Positions 27,507 through 35,535 of a stretch of DNA of 64,000 nucleotides are shown in pieces. Numbering within the stretch: the first letter of the stretch is position 1; each line of letters opens with the position of its first letter. This DNA is from an uncultured Balneola sp. (GTDB lineage Bacteria > Bacteroidota > Rhodothermia > Balneolales > Balneolaceae), in assembly GCA_902529115.1 (NCBI GenBank), contig CABZVB010000001.1, positions 62,001 to 126,000 of the forward strand, given 5' to 3'. The notes beneath the pieces are model-generated. The model saw only the letters and a list, made by a program, of their open reading frames with translations, made no database searches and was not told where the DNA came from. The position numbers were made by a program, and so were the translations under genes.

Positions 27507-28253
27507 TTAGCCTTGACGCAGAATCTCACTAACAGGCATTAAATCAATATAAAACTCTGATGGATTATCTCCTAGATAAAGGCGTATCTGCTGTTCTTTA
27601 ATCATTTCTAAAATAGCTAAAAAGGTAATTGCAATAACCACTCGCTGCTTAAAAGATGCGCAGAGGCTTAAAAAACTTTGCTTTCCGTTTTTTTGAAGGG
27701 TATTTAAAATATACTCAGTCTGTTGTTCTAAGGTTGCCTCCACTTTTTCTACTCGATGAATTACATTTTTTCGATCAATATCTGTTAAGACCTTCTTGAA
27801 CGCGGCAATCAGATCGAATAATGTTACATCTTGTAAGGCTTCTCCAGACGCCTGTCTTTTGACTTCATCAGCCACCGGGTAACCTCGGCCATATTTTTTT
27901 CGTGTTTCTTCGTCTAAATCCGATAACTTTAGCGACATTTCTTTATAACGTTTATATTCGAGCAGCTGTTGCACCAATTCATAACGAGGATCCTTCTCAT
28001 CTAGTAAACTATCCTCCTCAGAATTCTCTCTCGGGAGCATCATTTTAGCCTTTATTGACATAAGGTTACTAGCCATCCAAACAAATTCACTGGCTATATC
28101 TAAATCAAATTCTTCGAGCACATGTAAATATTCCAAAAATTGATTAGTTATATAGGAAATGGGGATATCATAAATATCTAATTCATCTCTTTTGATAAAA
28201 AAAAGAAGTAGATCTAGGGGGCCTTCGAAGTTCTGTAGTTGTACGCGGTACAT
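27507..28253 (-). CDS. scpA: Segregation and condensation protein A
   Basis: The kleisin subunit of the SMC-ScpA-ScpB condensin, needed for chromosome segregation. The N-terminal SMC-binding motif FEGPLDLLLFFIKRDELDIYDIPISYITNQFLEYL is diagnostic, and the C-terminal winged-helix region ends in FYIDLMPVSEI. 248 residues is normal. scpB is not adjacent. It is convergent with ftsY (94 bp) and 100 bp downstream of ppk. Confidence 0.93.
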   Translation of the reverse strand: MYRVQLQNFEGPLDLLLFFIKRDELDIYDIPISYITNQFLEYLHVLEEFDLDIASEFVWMASNLMSIKAKMMLPRENSEEDSLLDEKDPRYELVQQLLEYKRYKEMSLKLSDLDEETRKKYGRGYPVADEVKRQASGEALQDVTLFDLIAAFKKVLTDIDRKNVIHRVEKVEATLEQQTEYILNTLQKNGKQSFLSLCASFKQRVVIAITFLAILEMIKEQQIRLYLGDNPSEFYIDLMPVSEILRQG

Positions 28254-28310
28254 ATAATAAATTTAAGATGTTGTTTAGAGAAAAGCCCTTAAAAAAAACA
28301 AACTGTAATA

Positions 28311-28328
28311 TTTTACGCATACGTAAAA
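28311..28328. repeat. Inverted repeat between ppk and scpA
   Basis: TTTTACG at 28311-28317, spacer CATA, CGTAAAA at 28322-28328. Another TTTTTACGC lies 16 bp further at about 28339-28347. On the minus strand this is just after ppk; it may be a weak transcription terminator or an operator in front of scpA. There is no strong T-run directly after the stem. Confidence 0.3.
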
Positions 28329-28353
28329 ATTCGGTCAATATTTTTACGCGCTA

Positions 28354-30474
28354 TTAGCTGGGCATGGGAATAGGAGCCTTTGAAGATGATGTATGCCTCA
28401 TTAGTGAATTATGTGTGCCTTCTTTTACACCTTGTTCCATAGTAGATACTTTACTGTAGGAGCCATCCCAAGCAAGGATCCAGCGTTGTCGATTATCATT
28501 TAAATAGATTTCAAAAATAAACTGTAAATATTTTTTTAACTTTACACTTTCAATAGGCGTTATAGCCTCCACGCGAGCATCCAAATTTCTATGCATCCAG
28601 TCAGCAGAGCCTATGGCATAAATGCGTTCACCGGAATGATAAAAGTAGTACACCCTGGAATGCTCCAAAAATCTACCTATCACCGAATGCACACGAATAC
28701 GCTCGCTTAACCCCGCAATACCAGGCTTTAAGCGACAGACCCCCCTAACTATTAAATCTATTTCAACACCGGCTTTTGATGCTTCATAAAGACGTTCAAT
28801 AATTTGAGGATCTTCTAAACTATTCATTTTAGCGATAATTCTTGCATATCTGCTTGCTTTGGCCTCTTTAATTTCTTGGTCGATTAAATTTAACATCCTC
28901 TTTCTCATATATTTGGGTGCGACAAGTAATTTGTCAAAGCGTTGTTTTGGTGCAAACCCTGTCAGTAAATTAAAAACGTTCGTCACATCTTTTGCTATAA
29001 CAGCATCACAGGTAAACAACCCTAAATCCTCATATAGCTGAGCTGTATCAGGATGATAGTTCCCTGTACCAATGTGGCAATATGTTCGCAAGCCCTCTTC
29101 CTCTTCACGAACCACCATCGTTAGCTTAGTATGGATTTTTAACCCTGGAATGCCATATGCAACATGAACGCCTACATTTTCTAATTGTTGAGCCCATAAA
29201 ATGTTGCGTTCTTCATCGAATCGAGCTTTTATTTCTACTAATACAGCCACCTGCTTACCTTCCTCTGCCGCGCGCATCAGCGAATGCATAACAGGTGAAT
29301 CTTTCGAAGTGCGATAAAGGGTTTGTTTTATAGCCAAAACCTTTGGGTCTTTAGCTGCCTCTTCAATAAATTTCTGAGTACTCAATTCAAAGCTATGATA
29401 AGGATGATGAACTAAAAAATCTCCTTTTCTAATAACTGAAAAAATATTGGGGAATCGTTCTTCTGGGGGGTGGTAAAAAACAGGGTGTAGTATTGGGCTC
29501 CATGGTACATCTTTTAAACTAGAAAATCCTTCTATGGTGGCGATCTGAAATACATCTGCTAGGCCAATAGTGCCCTCCATTTCATACACATCTTGTGGGA
29601 TGATTTCGAGATGTTTAACTAAAAAATTTTTTAATGGTCTAGGTGTTTTTGCATCTAATTCTAAACGTACAATCTGGGCAAATTTTCGCTCTCTTAACTC
29701 GTCTTCAATTACCTCAAGTAAATCGTCGGCTTCCTCTTCGTTCCGTTCTAATGATGCATTTCTAGTAACCCGAAATAGATGCGCGGATAACACCTCCATT
29801 CCAGGAAAAAATAGGTTCATCTTTGCTTTTATTAATTCCTCAATAGGAATGAATACAATTTTATTAGCACTTTTATGTACAGCAATAAAACGGGGCCTGT
29901 TAGACGGAATTTTTATTCGAGCAAAACTTTTTTCATCAGTTTTTTTATTTCGTAATTCAATAGCAAAAGACAAGCTTTGATTAGAAATAAAGGGGAAAGG
30001 ATGTGATTCATCTACAGCTAATGGGGTGATTATTGGATATAATTGCCGGCCGAAAAAAGATTCCGCTTTTTGTAACTGTTTAGCAGTCAACTCATCCATG
30101 CTCTTAATCAAAATCCCGTGATTTTCTAGATTTAGCATTAATTCATTAAAAAAACAGCCCCTATATCGCTCTGTCATTTCTAACACTCGTTTGCGAATGA
30201 TCTTTAATTGTTCTTGGGCATTAAGACCGTCCACAGAAATAGTATTTACACCTGCATGTAGCTGTCTTTTTAACCCTCCCACCCTCTTCTGAAAAAACTC
30301 GTCTAGATTTGAGCATACTATTCCAATAAACTTAACTCGCTCCAGCAAATTGTTCTCCGTGTTTTCCGCCTCAGACAACACGCGGCTATTAAACTCTAGC
30401 CAACTAAGTTCATAGTTGAAATAATATTCTGGGCCAAAGAGCCGCTTTTTGCCTGTATATTTTTTTTTTGGCAA
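28354..30474 (-). CDS. ppk: Polyphosphate kinase 1
   Basis: Polymerises the terminal phosphate of ATP into polyphosphate. A 706-residue PPK1 with the usual four domains: the N domain begins YFNYELSWLEFNSRVLSEAEN, the H domain carries VDESHPFPFISNQSL, and the C1/C2 phospholipase-D-like domains carry KQTLYRTSKDSPVM, IKARFDEERNI, GLKIHTKLTMVVRE (His), HIGTGNYHPDTA and the final RIYAIGSADWMHRNLDARVE. All expected segments are present. A PhoB/PhoR-like pair is at 54.7-56.5 kb. It is divergent from ruvB. Confidence 0.96.
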   Translation of the reverse strand: MPKKKYTGKKRLFGPEYYFNYELSWLEFNSRVLSEAENTENNLLERVKFIGIVCSNLDEFFQKRVGGLKRQLHAGVNTISVDGLNAQEQLKIIRKRVLEMTERYRGCFFNELMLNLENHGILIKSMDELTAKQLQKAESFFGRQLYPIITPLAVDESHPFPFISNQSLSFAIELRNKKTDEKSFARIKIPSNRPRFIAVHKSANKIVFIPIEELIKAKMNLFFPGMEVLSAHLFRVTRNASLERNEEEADDLLEVIEDELRERKFAQIVRLELDAKTPRPLKNFLVKHLEIIPQDVYEMEGTIGLADVFQIATIEGFSSLKDVPWSPILHPVFYHPPEERFPNIFSVIRKGDFLVHHPYHSFELSTQKFIEEAAKDPKVLAIKQTLYRTSKDSPVMHSLMRAAEEGKQVAVLVEIKARFDEERNILWAQQLENVGVHVAYGIPGLKIHTKLTMVVREEEEGLRTYCHIGTGNYHPDTAQLYEDLGLFTCDAVIAKDVTNVFNLLTGFAPKQRFDKLLVAPKYMRKRMLNLIDQEIKEAKASRYARIIAKMNSLEDPQIIERLYEASKAGVEIDLIVRGVCRLKPGIAGLSERIRVHSVIGRFLEHSRVYYFYHSGERIYAIGSADWMHRNLDARVEAITPIESVKLKKYLQFIFEIYLNDNRQRWILAWDGSYSKVSTMEQGVKEGTHNSLMRHTSSSKAPIPMPS

Positions 30475-30656
30475 ATCTTTTTTCTTTTGTAGAGTTTTAG
30501 TTAACTAAGCCAGGGTTTTGCAGATACTTTTAAAAAGCCACTAAATAAAAACCTGCATTATCCTGCCGATTTTCCAAAATAGACAATTTATATACGCAAT
30601 TCGACGTAAATCTAAGTATAATTCTATTGACTAAGCATTAATTTGAATTTAACTAC

Positions 30657-31667
30657 GTGCAAAACCCTTTATTGAATCCGCAACACAAGGAAGAGGCTTT
30701 TGAACAAAGTGTTCGCCCCTCCTGCATTGACGAGTTTATTGGCCAACAAAAAGCTATTGATAACCTAAAAGTCTTCATTAAGGCAGCAAAGCAAAGAAGA
30801 GAGGCGCTTGATCATGTTATTCTATCCGGGCCTCCGGGCTTGGGAAAAACTACCTTGGCTTACATAATTTCAGAAGAAATGGGGGTTAATATTCGCCCAA
30901 CTACCGGACCTATCATTGACAAACCTGGAGATCTAGCAGGAATGCTAACCAATTTAGAAGAGGGTGATGTTCTATTTATTGATGAAATACATCGCTTAAA
31001 CCCTATTATTGAAGAGTATTTATACAGCGCCATGGAAGACTTTACTTTGGATATTGTGATAGATTCAGGCCCTAATGCTAGAAGTATTCAAATTGAACTA
31101 AATCGATTTACCCTCATTGGAGCGACTACTCGCAAAGGAATGTTAACGGCTCCTCTACGCGCTCGTTTTGGAATTGACATCCGTCTAGACTACTATGATG
31201 AAGAATTATTACAGCGAATAGCACTGAGAACTGCCGATATAATGGGCTTTAGAATTAATGACGCTGGGGCCCATGAAATCGCAAGCCGAAGTAGGGGTAC
31301 GCCACGTATTGTCAACAAACTCCTTCGTCGAACTCGTGATTTTGCCCAAGTTGATCTTTTGGACAAAATCGATGAACAGATTGCTGATAAAGCACTAAAT
31401 GCACTAGATGTAGACAGAAACGGCTTAGATGACATGGATATTCGCATGCTTCGCGCCATAATTGAGCACTATGGCGGCGGCCCTGTCGGGCTTAACACGT
31501 TAGGAGTGGCTGTTGGTGAAGACAAGGGAACCATAGAAGAAGTATATGAGCCTTTTTTGATCAAAGAAGGCTTCCTAAAGCGAACCCCAAAGGGCCGGGT
31601 AGCCACTGCTAAAGCTTTTTCTTACTTGGGAATAGAGCGCCCAAATGATTCCAAGGCATTATTTTGA
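30657..31667 (+). CDS. ruvB: Holliday junction branch migration ATPase RuvB
   Basis: The hexameric motor that drives Holliday-junction branch migration with RuvA. 336 residues starting at a GTG codon. Walker A GPPGLGKT is at 58-65 and Walker B LFIDEIHR follows; the AAA+ sensor GATTRKGMLTAPLRARFG and the C-terminal winged helix GPVGLNTLGVAVGEDKGTIEEVYEPFL are typical. It is separate from the ruvC-ruvA pair at 53.5 kb. It is divergent from ppk with a 182-bp intergenic region. Confidence 0.96.
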   Translation: MQNPLLNPQHKEEAFEQSVRPSCIDEFIGQQKAIDNLKVFIKAAKQRREALDHVILSGPPGLGKTTLAYIISEEMGVNIRPTTGPIIDKPGDLAGMLTNLEEGDVLFIDEIHRLNPIIEEYLYSAMEDFTLDIVIDSGPNARSIQIELNRFTLIGATTRKGMLTAPLRARFGIDIRLDYYDEELLQRIALRTADIMGFRINDAGAHEIASRSRGTPRIVNKLLRRTRDFAQVDLLDKIDEQIADKALNALDVDRNGLDDMDIRMLRAIIEHYGGGPVGLNTLGVAVGEDKGTIEEVYEPFLIKEGFLKRTPKGRVATAKAFSYLGIERPNDSKALF

Positions 31668-31935
31668 GTAAAAATCTTCTCCTCTTTATCAGTTAAAATA
31701 CTTATCTGCGTGCAAAATAGGTTATGATTTGCTACGCCAGATTACCCTCGCTAAAATACATAGACGCTCATTCAATCAATACTCAACTCAATGTTTCTGA
31801 CTCATATTACAGCTAAATATCTTGTGTTAACCGTCTGCGTCTAGCTCAATTTTCCTTTTTTAGCTCTATAAAAAGAGTCCTTTAGGGCTGCTCCCCATTT
31901 ATTTTTTACCCGCTCTTACTACCATTAATTAATAT

Positions 31936-31975
31936 TATAGGTGGTTTAGGCTATTATAAACCATTATTACCTATA
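31936..31975. repeat. Bulged inverted repeat (possible RNA hairpin)
   Basis: Outer arms TATAGGT (31936-31942) and ACCTATA (31969-31975), inner arms GGTTTA (31943-31948) and TAAACC (31957-31962), with an 8-nt loop and a 6-nt bulge on the 3' side. No T-run follows, so it is not a simple terminator. Confidence 0.35.
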
Positions 31976-32075
31976 CAATGCATCTTTGATTTGGTTAACT
32001 GGTGTTTCATGACGTAAATTAAAAGAAGTTAATTTAAAACGCTCTGCTACCTTTTTGCGTTTATAACTTGAGTCC

Positions 32076-32087
32076 CGATATATATCG
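32076..32087. promoter_or_regulatory. 12-bp palindrome upstream of membrane-protein gene
   Basis: The perfect palindrome CGATATATATCG ends 39 bp before the ATG at 32127. The position suits an operator near the promoter. No known regulator binding site is recognised. Confidence 0.25.
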
Positions 32088-32126
32088 TCTATCTGCTCGT
32101 CGGATCAACTCCATTCACTTTTATTC

Positions 32127-32876
32127 ATGAGTGATTTTCTTTCCCCATCAGGCCAACCTACTATAGAGCTCTATGGGCTACCTATTATGGAGCCAATGGT
32201 AACCTTTACAGACCTATGGATCACGCTTGTCTGTCTATATGCTTTTTTCAGCCTTCGTAAAAAGAAGCTTTCTGGCCGAATTCACCGATATATGAGGTAT
32301 TACTTCTTGATTATGGGTATAGCTACTTTTTTAGGGGGGGTCTTAGGTCACGCCTTTCAATATGCCGTTGGTATAGAATGGAAATTACCAGGTTGGTTAA
32401 TTAGCATGATTGCGGTAATGGCTATTGAGCGAGCGAGCATCTTTCAAGCACGACCCTTCTTCTCGAGCCGCCTTGGTCTTGCTCTGGAGTGGTTTAATGT
32501 AATTGAATTGATCACCTTCGCTGTAATTTCTTTTATAACCTTAAATTTTTTCTTTATAAAAGTGCACTCTGCTTACGGCCTAGGCCTTGTTGTACTCCCA
32601 CTACATATTATCATGTTCCAAAAAACAGGCCACCCTATGCATTTAGTTTTTATTAGAACGATTTTCTTTGCTGGATTATCGGCGGTTTTTTATACTCTTG
32701 AAATAGGTATACACCTATGGTTTAATCACTTAGACGTAGCTCATACTATCATGGCAATAAGCATGTATTTTTTCTATCGCGGCACGCTTTTTTTAGACCC
32801 TACCATGCCTAGAAGGCTGCTTGATAAACCTCTAAGTTTTTCAGAAACTGGTTCTGCTATTCTGGGCCTTCGATAG
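32127..32876 (+). CDS. Seven-helix-type integral membrane protein, unknown function
   Basis: A 249-residue membrane protein with about seven hydrophobic segments. LPIMEPMVTFTDLWITLVCLYAF, YYFLIMGIATFLGGVLGHAFQY and WKLPGWLISMIAVMAIERA look like a conserved uncharacterised Bacteroidota family (of the DUF6962 kind, from memory). Conserved-looking histidines lie near membrane faces (GHAFQY, VLPLHIIMF, FNHLDVAHT), reminiscent of metal-dependent membrane hydrolases, but that is speculation. It has a long intergenic region upstream and a 68-bp gap to the amidohydrolase gene. Confidence 0.6.
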   Translation: MSDFLSPSGQPTIELYGLPIMEPMVTFTDLWITLVCLYAFFSLRKKKLSGRIHRYMRYYFLIMGIATFLGGVLGHAFQYAVGIEWKLPGWLISMIAVMAIERASIFQARPFFSSRLGLALEWFNVIELITFAVISFITLNFFFIKVHSAYGLGLVVLPLHIIMFQKTGHPMHLVFIRTIFFAGLSAVFYTLEIGIHLWFNHLDVAHTIMAISMYFFYRGTLFLDPTMPRRLLDKPLSFSETGSAILGLR

Positions 32877-32944
32877 TTTTTTGATTTTTTACTTGGGTTA
32901 AGTGTACGTTTTTTTAAATTATCAAAACTCTTATTCTAACCATT

Positions 32945-34252
32945 ATGAAAAACCGCTTTTTTGTTTTTTTACTTTGCATCCCAATTCTCACTTGGTCTAG
33001 CTTGCTAAGCGCACAAGAAGAACCCATTGCCTTCATTGGCGGAACCATCTACCCAATTGAAAAAGCCTTTATTGAAAACGGGGTGTTAATTATTCAGGAC
33101 GGAGTCATCACGGCGATAGGAGACTCACGAACTAGAATCCCCAGAGGCGCCGTTATTAATGATGTTACAGGTAAAATAATCTTGCCCGGTCTGGTTGATA
33201 CGCACTCCCATATTGGCGGTGGTGATGGTGGCGATCGGTCTTCTGCCATGCATCCGGATGTCAGAGTTATGGACTCGTTCAACCCCCTATCTCCATCCAT
33301 TAAAAAAGCTTTAGCAGGCGGTATTACTGCTGCCAATGTTATGCCTGGATCTGGACTGCTCATGAGCGGCCAAACTATTTATGTTAAGTTGCGAGCTACT
33401 TCAGACGTTCAGCAGATGTTAATGTGTGTGGATAAAGACAACGAAGTTTGTGGTGGGCTCAAAATGGCCAATGGAACAAATCCTATCGGCAGTGGAAGCT
33501 CCCCGGGAACTCGAGCAAAATCTGCCGCCTTAGTTCGTAGTTTGTTTATTGAGGCCCAAGATTATCAGCAAAAAGTAATTGCTGCACAAAACGACGCATC
33601 GAGAATGCCCGCAAGAAATCTTCGCTTAGAAACTCTAGTTGAAGTGCTAGAAGGCAAAAGAACGGTTCACCATCATACGCACAGGCACGATGATGTGCTA
33701 ACAGCTATTCGATTAGCAGACGAATTTGGATATGATATGGTTCTTCAGCACGTATCAGAAGCCTACAAAGTTGCTGAAAATATTGCGGCCTCTGGATATC
33801 CTTCGTCGATCATAACTTTAGATTCATTTGGGGGCAAAATGGAGGCAAAAGATTTCAGCAACAAAAATGGCGCTGTATTAGAGGCGGCGGGAGCGGCTGT
33901 TGGTTTACACACTGACGACTATATTACCGATTCGAGACTATTTTTAAGGTCGGCAGCTTTGGCTGTGCGAGAAGGCATGAGCCGAGAAGGAGCTCTAAAG
34001 GCGATAACCCTCGCTAATGCTAAGATGATGCGAGTCGATGATCGAATTGGTTCCTTTAAAAAAGGCAAGGATGCCGATCTAGTCATTCTTAGCGGCGACC
34101 CATTTAGTGTTTATACCCATGTAGAACAAACATGGATAGAAGGACAAAAGGTTTGGGATAGAGCCAATCCCGAAGATAAGAAAGTAGCCACCGGTGGATA
34201 TGGGGTTTTTCGCCTAAATACTCACACGCACACCCATGAGGGGGGACAATAG
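32945..34252 (+). CDS. Exported amidohydrolase, intact metal site
   Basis: A 435-residue amidohydrolase-superfamily protein with a Sec signal (FFVFLLCIPILTWSSLLSAQ, residues 5-24). Composite beta domain IAFIGGTIYPIEKAFIENGVLIIQDGVITAIG is followed by VDTHSHIGGG with H87 and H89. Further metal-site candidates are the histidine-rich VHHHTHRHDD (242-250), H269 in LQHVSEAYK, and Asp324/325 in LHTDDY. The C-terminal KGKDADLVILSGDPF is standard. Imidazolonepropionase/prolidase-like relatives cleave small amides or peptides. It ends with a His-rich tail and is followed 2 bp later by its paralogue. Confidence 0.82.
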   Translation: MKNRFFVFLLCIPILTWSSLLSAQEEPIAFIGGTIYPIEKAFIENGVLIIQDGVITAIGDSRTRIPRGAVINDVTGKIILPGLVDTHSHIGGGDGGDRSSAMHPDVRVMDSFNPLSPSIKKALAGGITAANVMPGSGLLMSGQTIYVKLRATSDVQQMLMCVDKDNEVCGGLKMANGTNPIGSGSSPGTRAKSAALVRSLFIEAQDYQQKVIAAQNDASRMPARNLRLETLVEVLEGKRTVHHHTHRHDDVLTAIRLADEFGYDMVLQHVSEAYKVAENIAASGYPSSIITLDSFGGKMEAKDFSNKNGAVLEAAGAAVGLHTDDYITDSRLFLRSAALAVREGMSREGALKAITLANAKMMRVDDRIGSFKKGKDADLVILSGDPFSVYTHVEQTWIEGQKVWDRANPEDKKVATGGYGVFRLNTHTHTHEGGQ

Positions 34253-34254
34253 TT

Positions 34255-35514
34255 ATGAGCTTATTAATTATAGGATCACAGACTTTGACAAAAATCGTCT
34301 TTAACAAATCATTTATTAACCTAATGCGTTCTTTTTTATTCGCCGTTCTTTTTGGAGCGACTACTTGGGCACAAAATAGCAACAATTCTTATATAATAGA
34401 CGCAGAATCTATACACATTGGAACGGGCAAGCTTCTCTCAAATGGTCGAATACTTGTTAAAAAAGGCATTATTCAAGCTATTGGAACCCAATATGAAATA
34501 GACGCGCCCGGCGGAGCCGTTCGTTTGGAAGCCCAGGTAGTAACCCCAGGATTTATTGATGCACACACAGTAGTTGGGCTAGCTGGATACTTAAATGATC
34601 CCGGCAGTGATCAAGATCAACTAGACCGGTCTAATGCTATTCAACCCGAACTTAGAGCTCTTGACGCATATAACCCCGAAGAACCTTTAGTGGCCCACTT
34701 GCGTAATCACGGGATCACAACTATTCAAACAGGCCACGCACCAGGAGCGTTAGTATCGGGTCAAAGCTTAATCATTAAAACAAATGCACAACGAGCTGAA
34801 CAGGCATTGGTCCATGAATCGATGCTTACTTTTTCTTTGGGCGGAGTAATTAGTGGGGCCTTCTCAAAGCCAGGCACCCGAGCCAAAGCTATGGCCATGA
34901 TCCGGCAGGAATTACATAAAGCAGAAGAATATGCAAATAAAAGAGCCGCCGGAACCCTGTCATCCACCGATCTCGGTATGGAAGCATTAGCGGATTTATT
35001 AGATGGGCAGACTCAAGCATTAGTAAGCGTCCATAAAGCACAAGATATTTTAACTGCACTTAGACTACAAAAAGAGTTTAATTTTCCTATGGTTCTCGAT
35101 GGAGTTGCTGAAATCTATTTAGTACTTGATCAGGTCAAAGAAAGCGGGGTGCCTGTTGTTATACACCCAACTATGCTACGAGCTACCGGCGAAGCCGTTA
35201 ATGTATCAATGGAAACCGCCGCTTTACTAGCTAGAGAAGGCATTGCTTTTGCTTTTCAAAGCGGGCATGAAAACTATGTTCCAAAAACCCGCGTGATTCT
35301 TTTTGAAGCAGGAGTTGCGGTTAATAATGGACTAAGCTCTCGTCTCGCCGTTCAACATTTAAGTTTATACGCCGCTCAGCTTCTTGGTATTGACCAGCGA
35401 GTTGGTAGCCTTGAAGTTGGAAAAGATGCCGATTTAGTCTTGTTCAATGGGGATCCTTTTGAGTATACTACTACGGTTGATCTGGTTATGATTGATGGCC
35501 AACTAATGAAATAA
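34255..35514 (+). CDS. Exported amidohydrolase paralogue, degenerate metal site
   Basis: A 419-residue paralogue of the preceding gene, sharing the overall fold (IDAESIHIGTGKLLSNGRILVKKGIIQAIG; KDADLVLFNGDPFEY). The HxH metal motif is changed to DAHTVVG (only H104), the third histidine region LQHVSEAY reads LDGVAEIY, and the LHTDD aspartate region reads FQSGHEN. It probably cannot bind metal normally. A G-rich sequence (GAGGGGGG) ahead of 34255 supports the long start, but an ATG at 34324 gives a cleaner signal peptide (MRSFLFAVLFGATTWAQ). Tandem arrangement suggests a partner subunit for the upstream enzyme. Confidence 0.78.
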   Translation: MSLLIIGSQTLTKIVFNKSFINLMRSFLFAVLFGATTWAQNSNNSYIIDAESIHIGTGKLLSNGRILVKKGIIQAIGTQYEIDAPGGAVRLEAQVVTPGFIDAHTVVGLAGYLNDPGSDQDQLDRSNAIQPELRALDAYNPEEPLVAHLRNHGITTIQTGHAPGALVSGQSLIIKTNAQRAEQALVHESMLTFSLGGVISGAFSKPGTRAKAMAMIRQELHKAEEYANKRAAGTLSSTDLGMEALADLLDGQTQALVSVHKAQDILTALRLQKEFNFPMVLDGVAEIYLVLDQVKESGVPVVIHPTMLRATGEAVNVSMETAALLAREGIAFAFQSGHENYVPKTRVILFEAGVAVNNGLSSRLAVQHLSLYAAQLLGIDQRVGSLEVGKDADLVLFNGDPFEYTTTVDLVMIDGQLMK

Positions 35515-35535
35515 TCGATTTAAAACGCGCTAAAT

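Larger units (their letters stand above)
31668..32126. other. 459-bp intergenic region between ruvB and an unknown membrane gene
   Basis: No ORF of convincing quality on either strand and no tRNA. It holds two dyad elements, listed separately: a bulged inverted repeat at 31936-31975 and a 12-bp palindrome at 32076-32087. It could house a promoter plus a small RNA or long leader for the downstream membrane-protein gene, but nothing identifies one. Confidence 0.5.

Noticed and set aside
29570-29980. 136-codon + strand ORF
   Set aside because: Antisense shadow within ppk.
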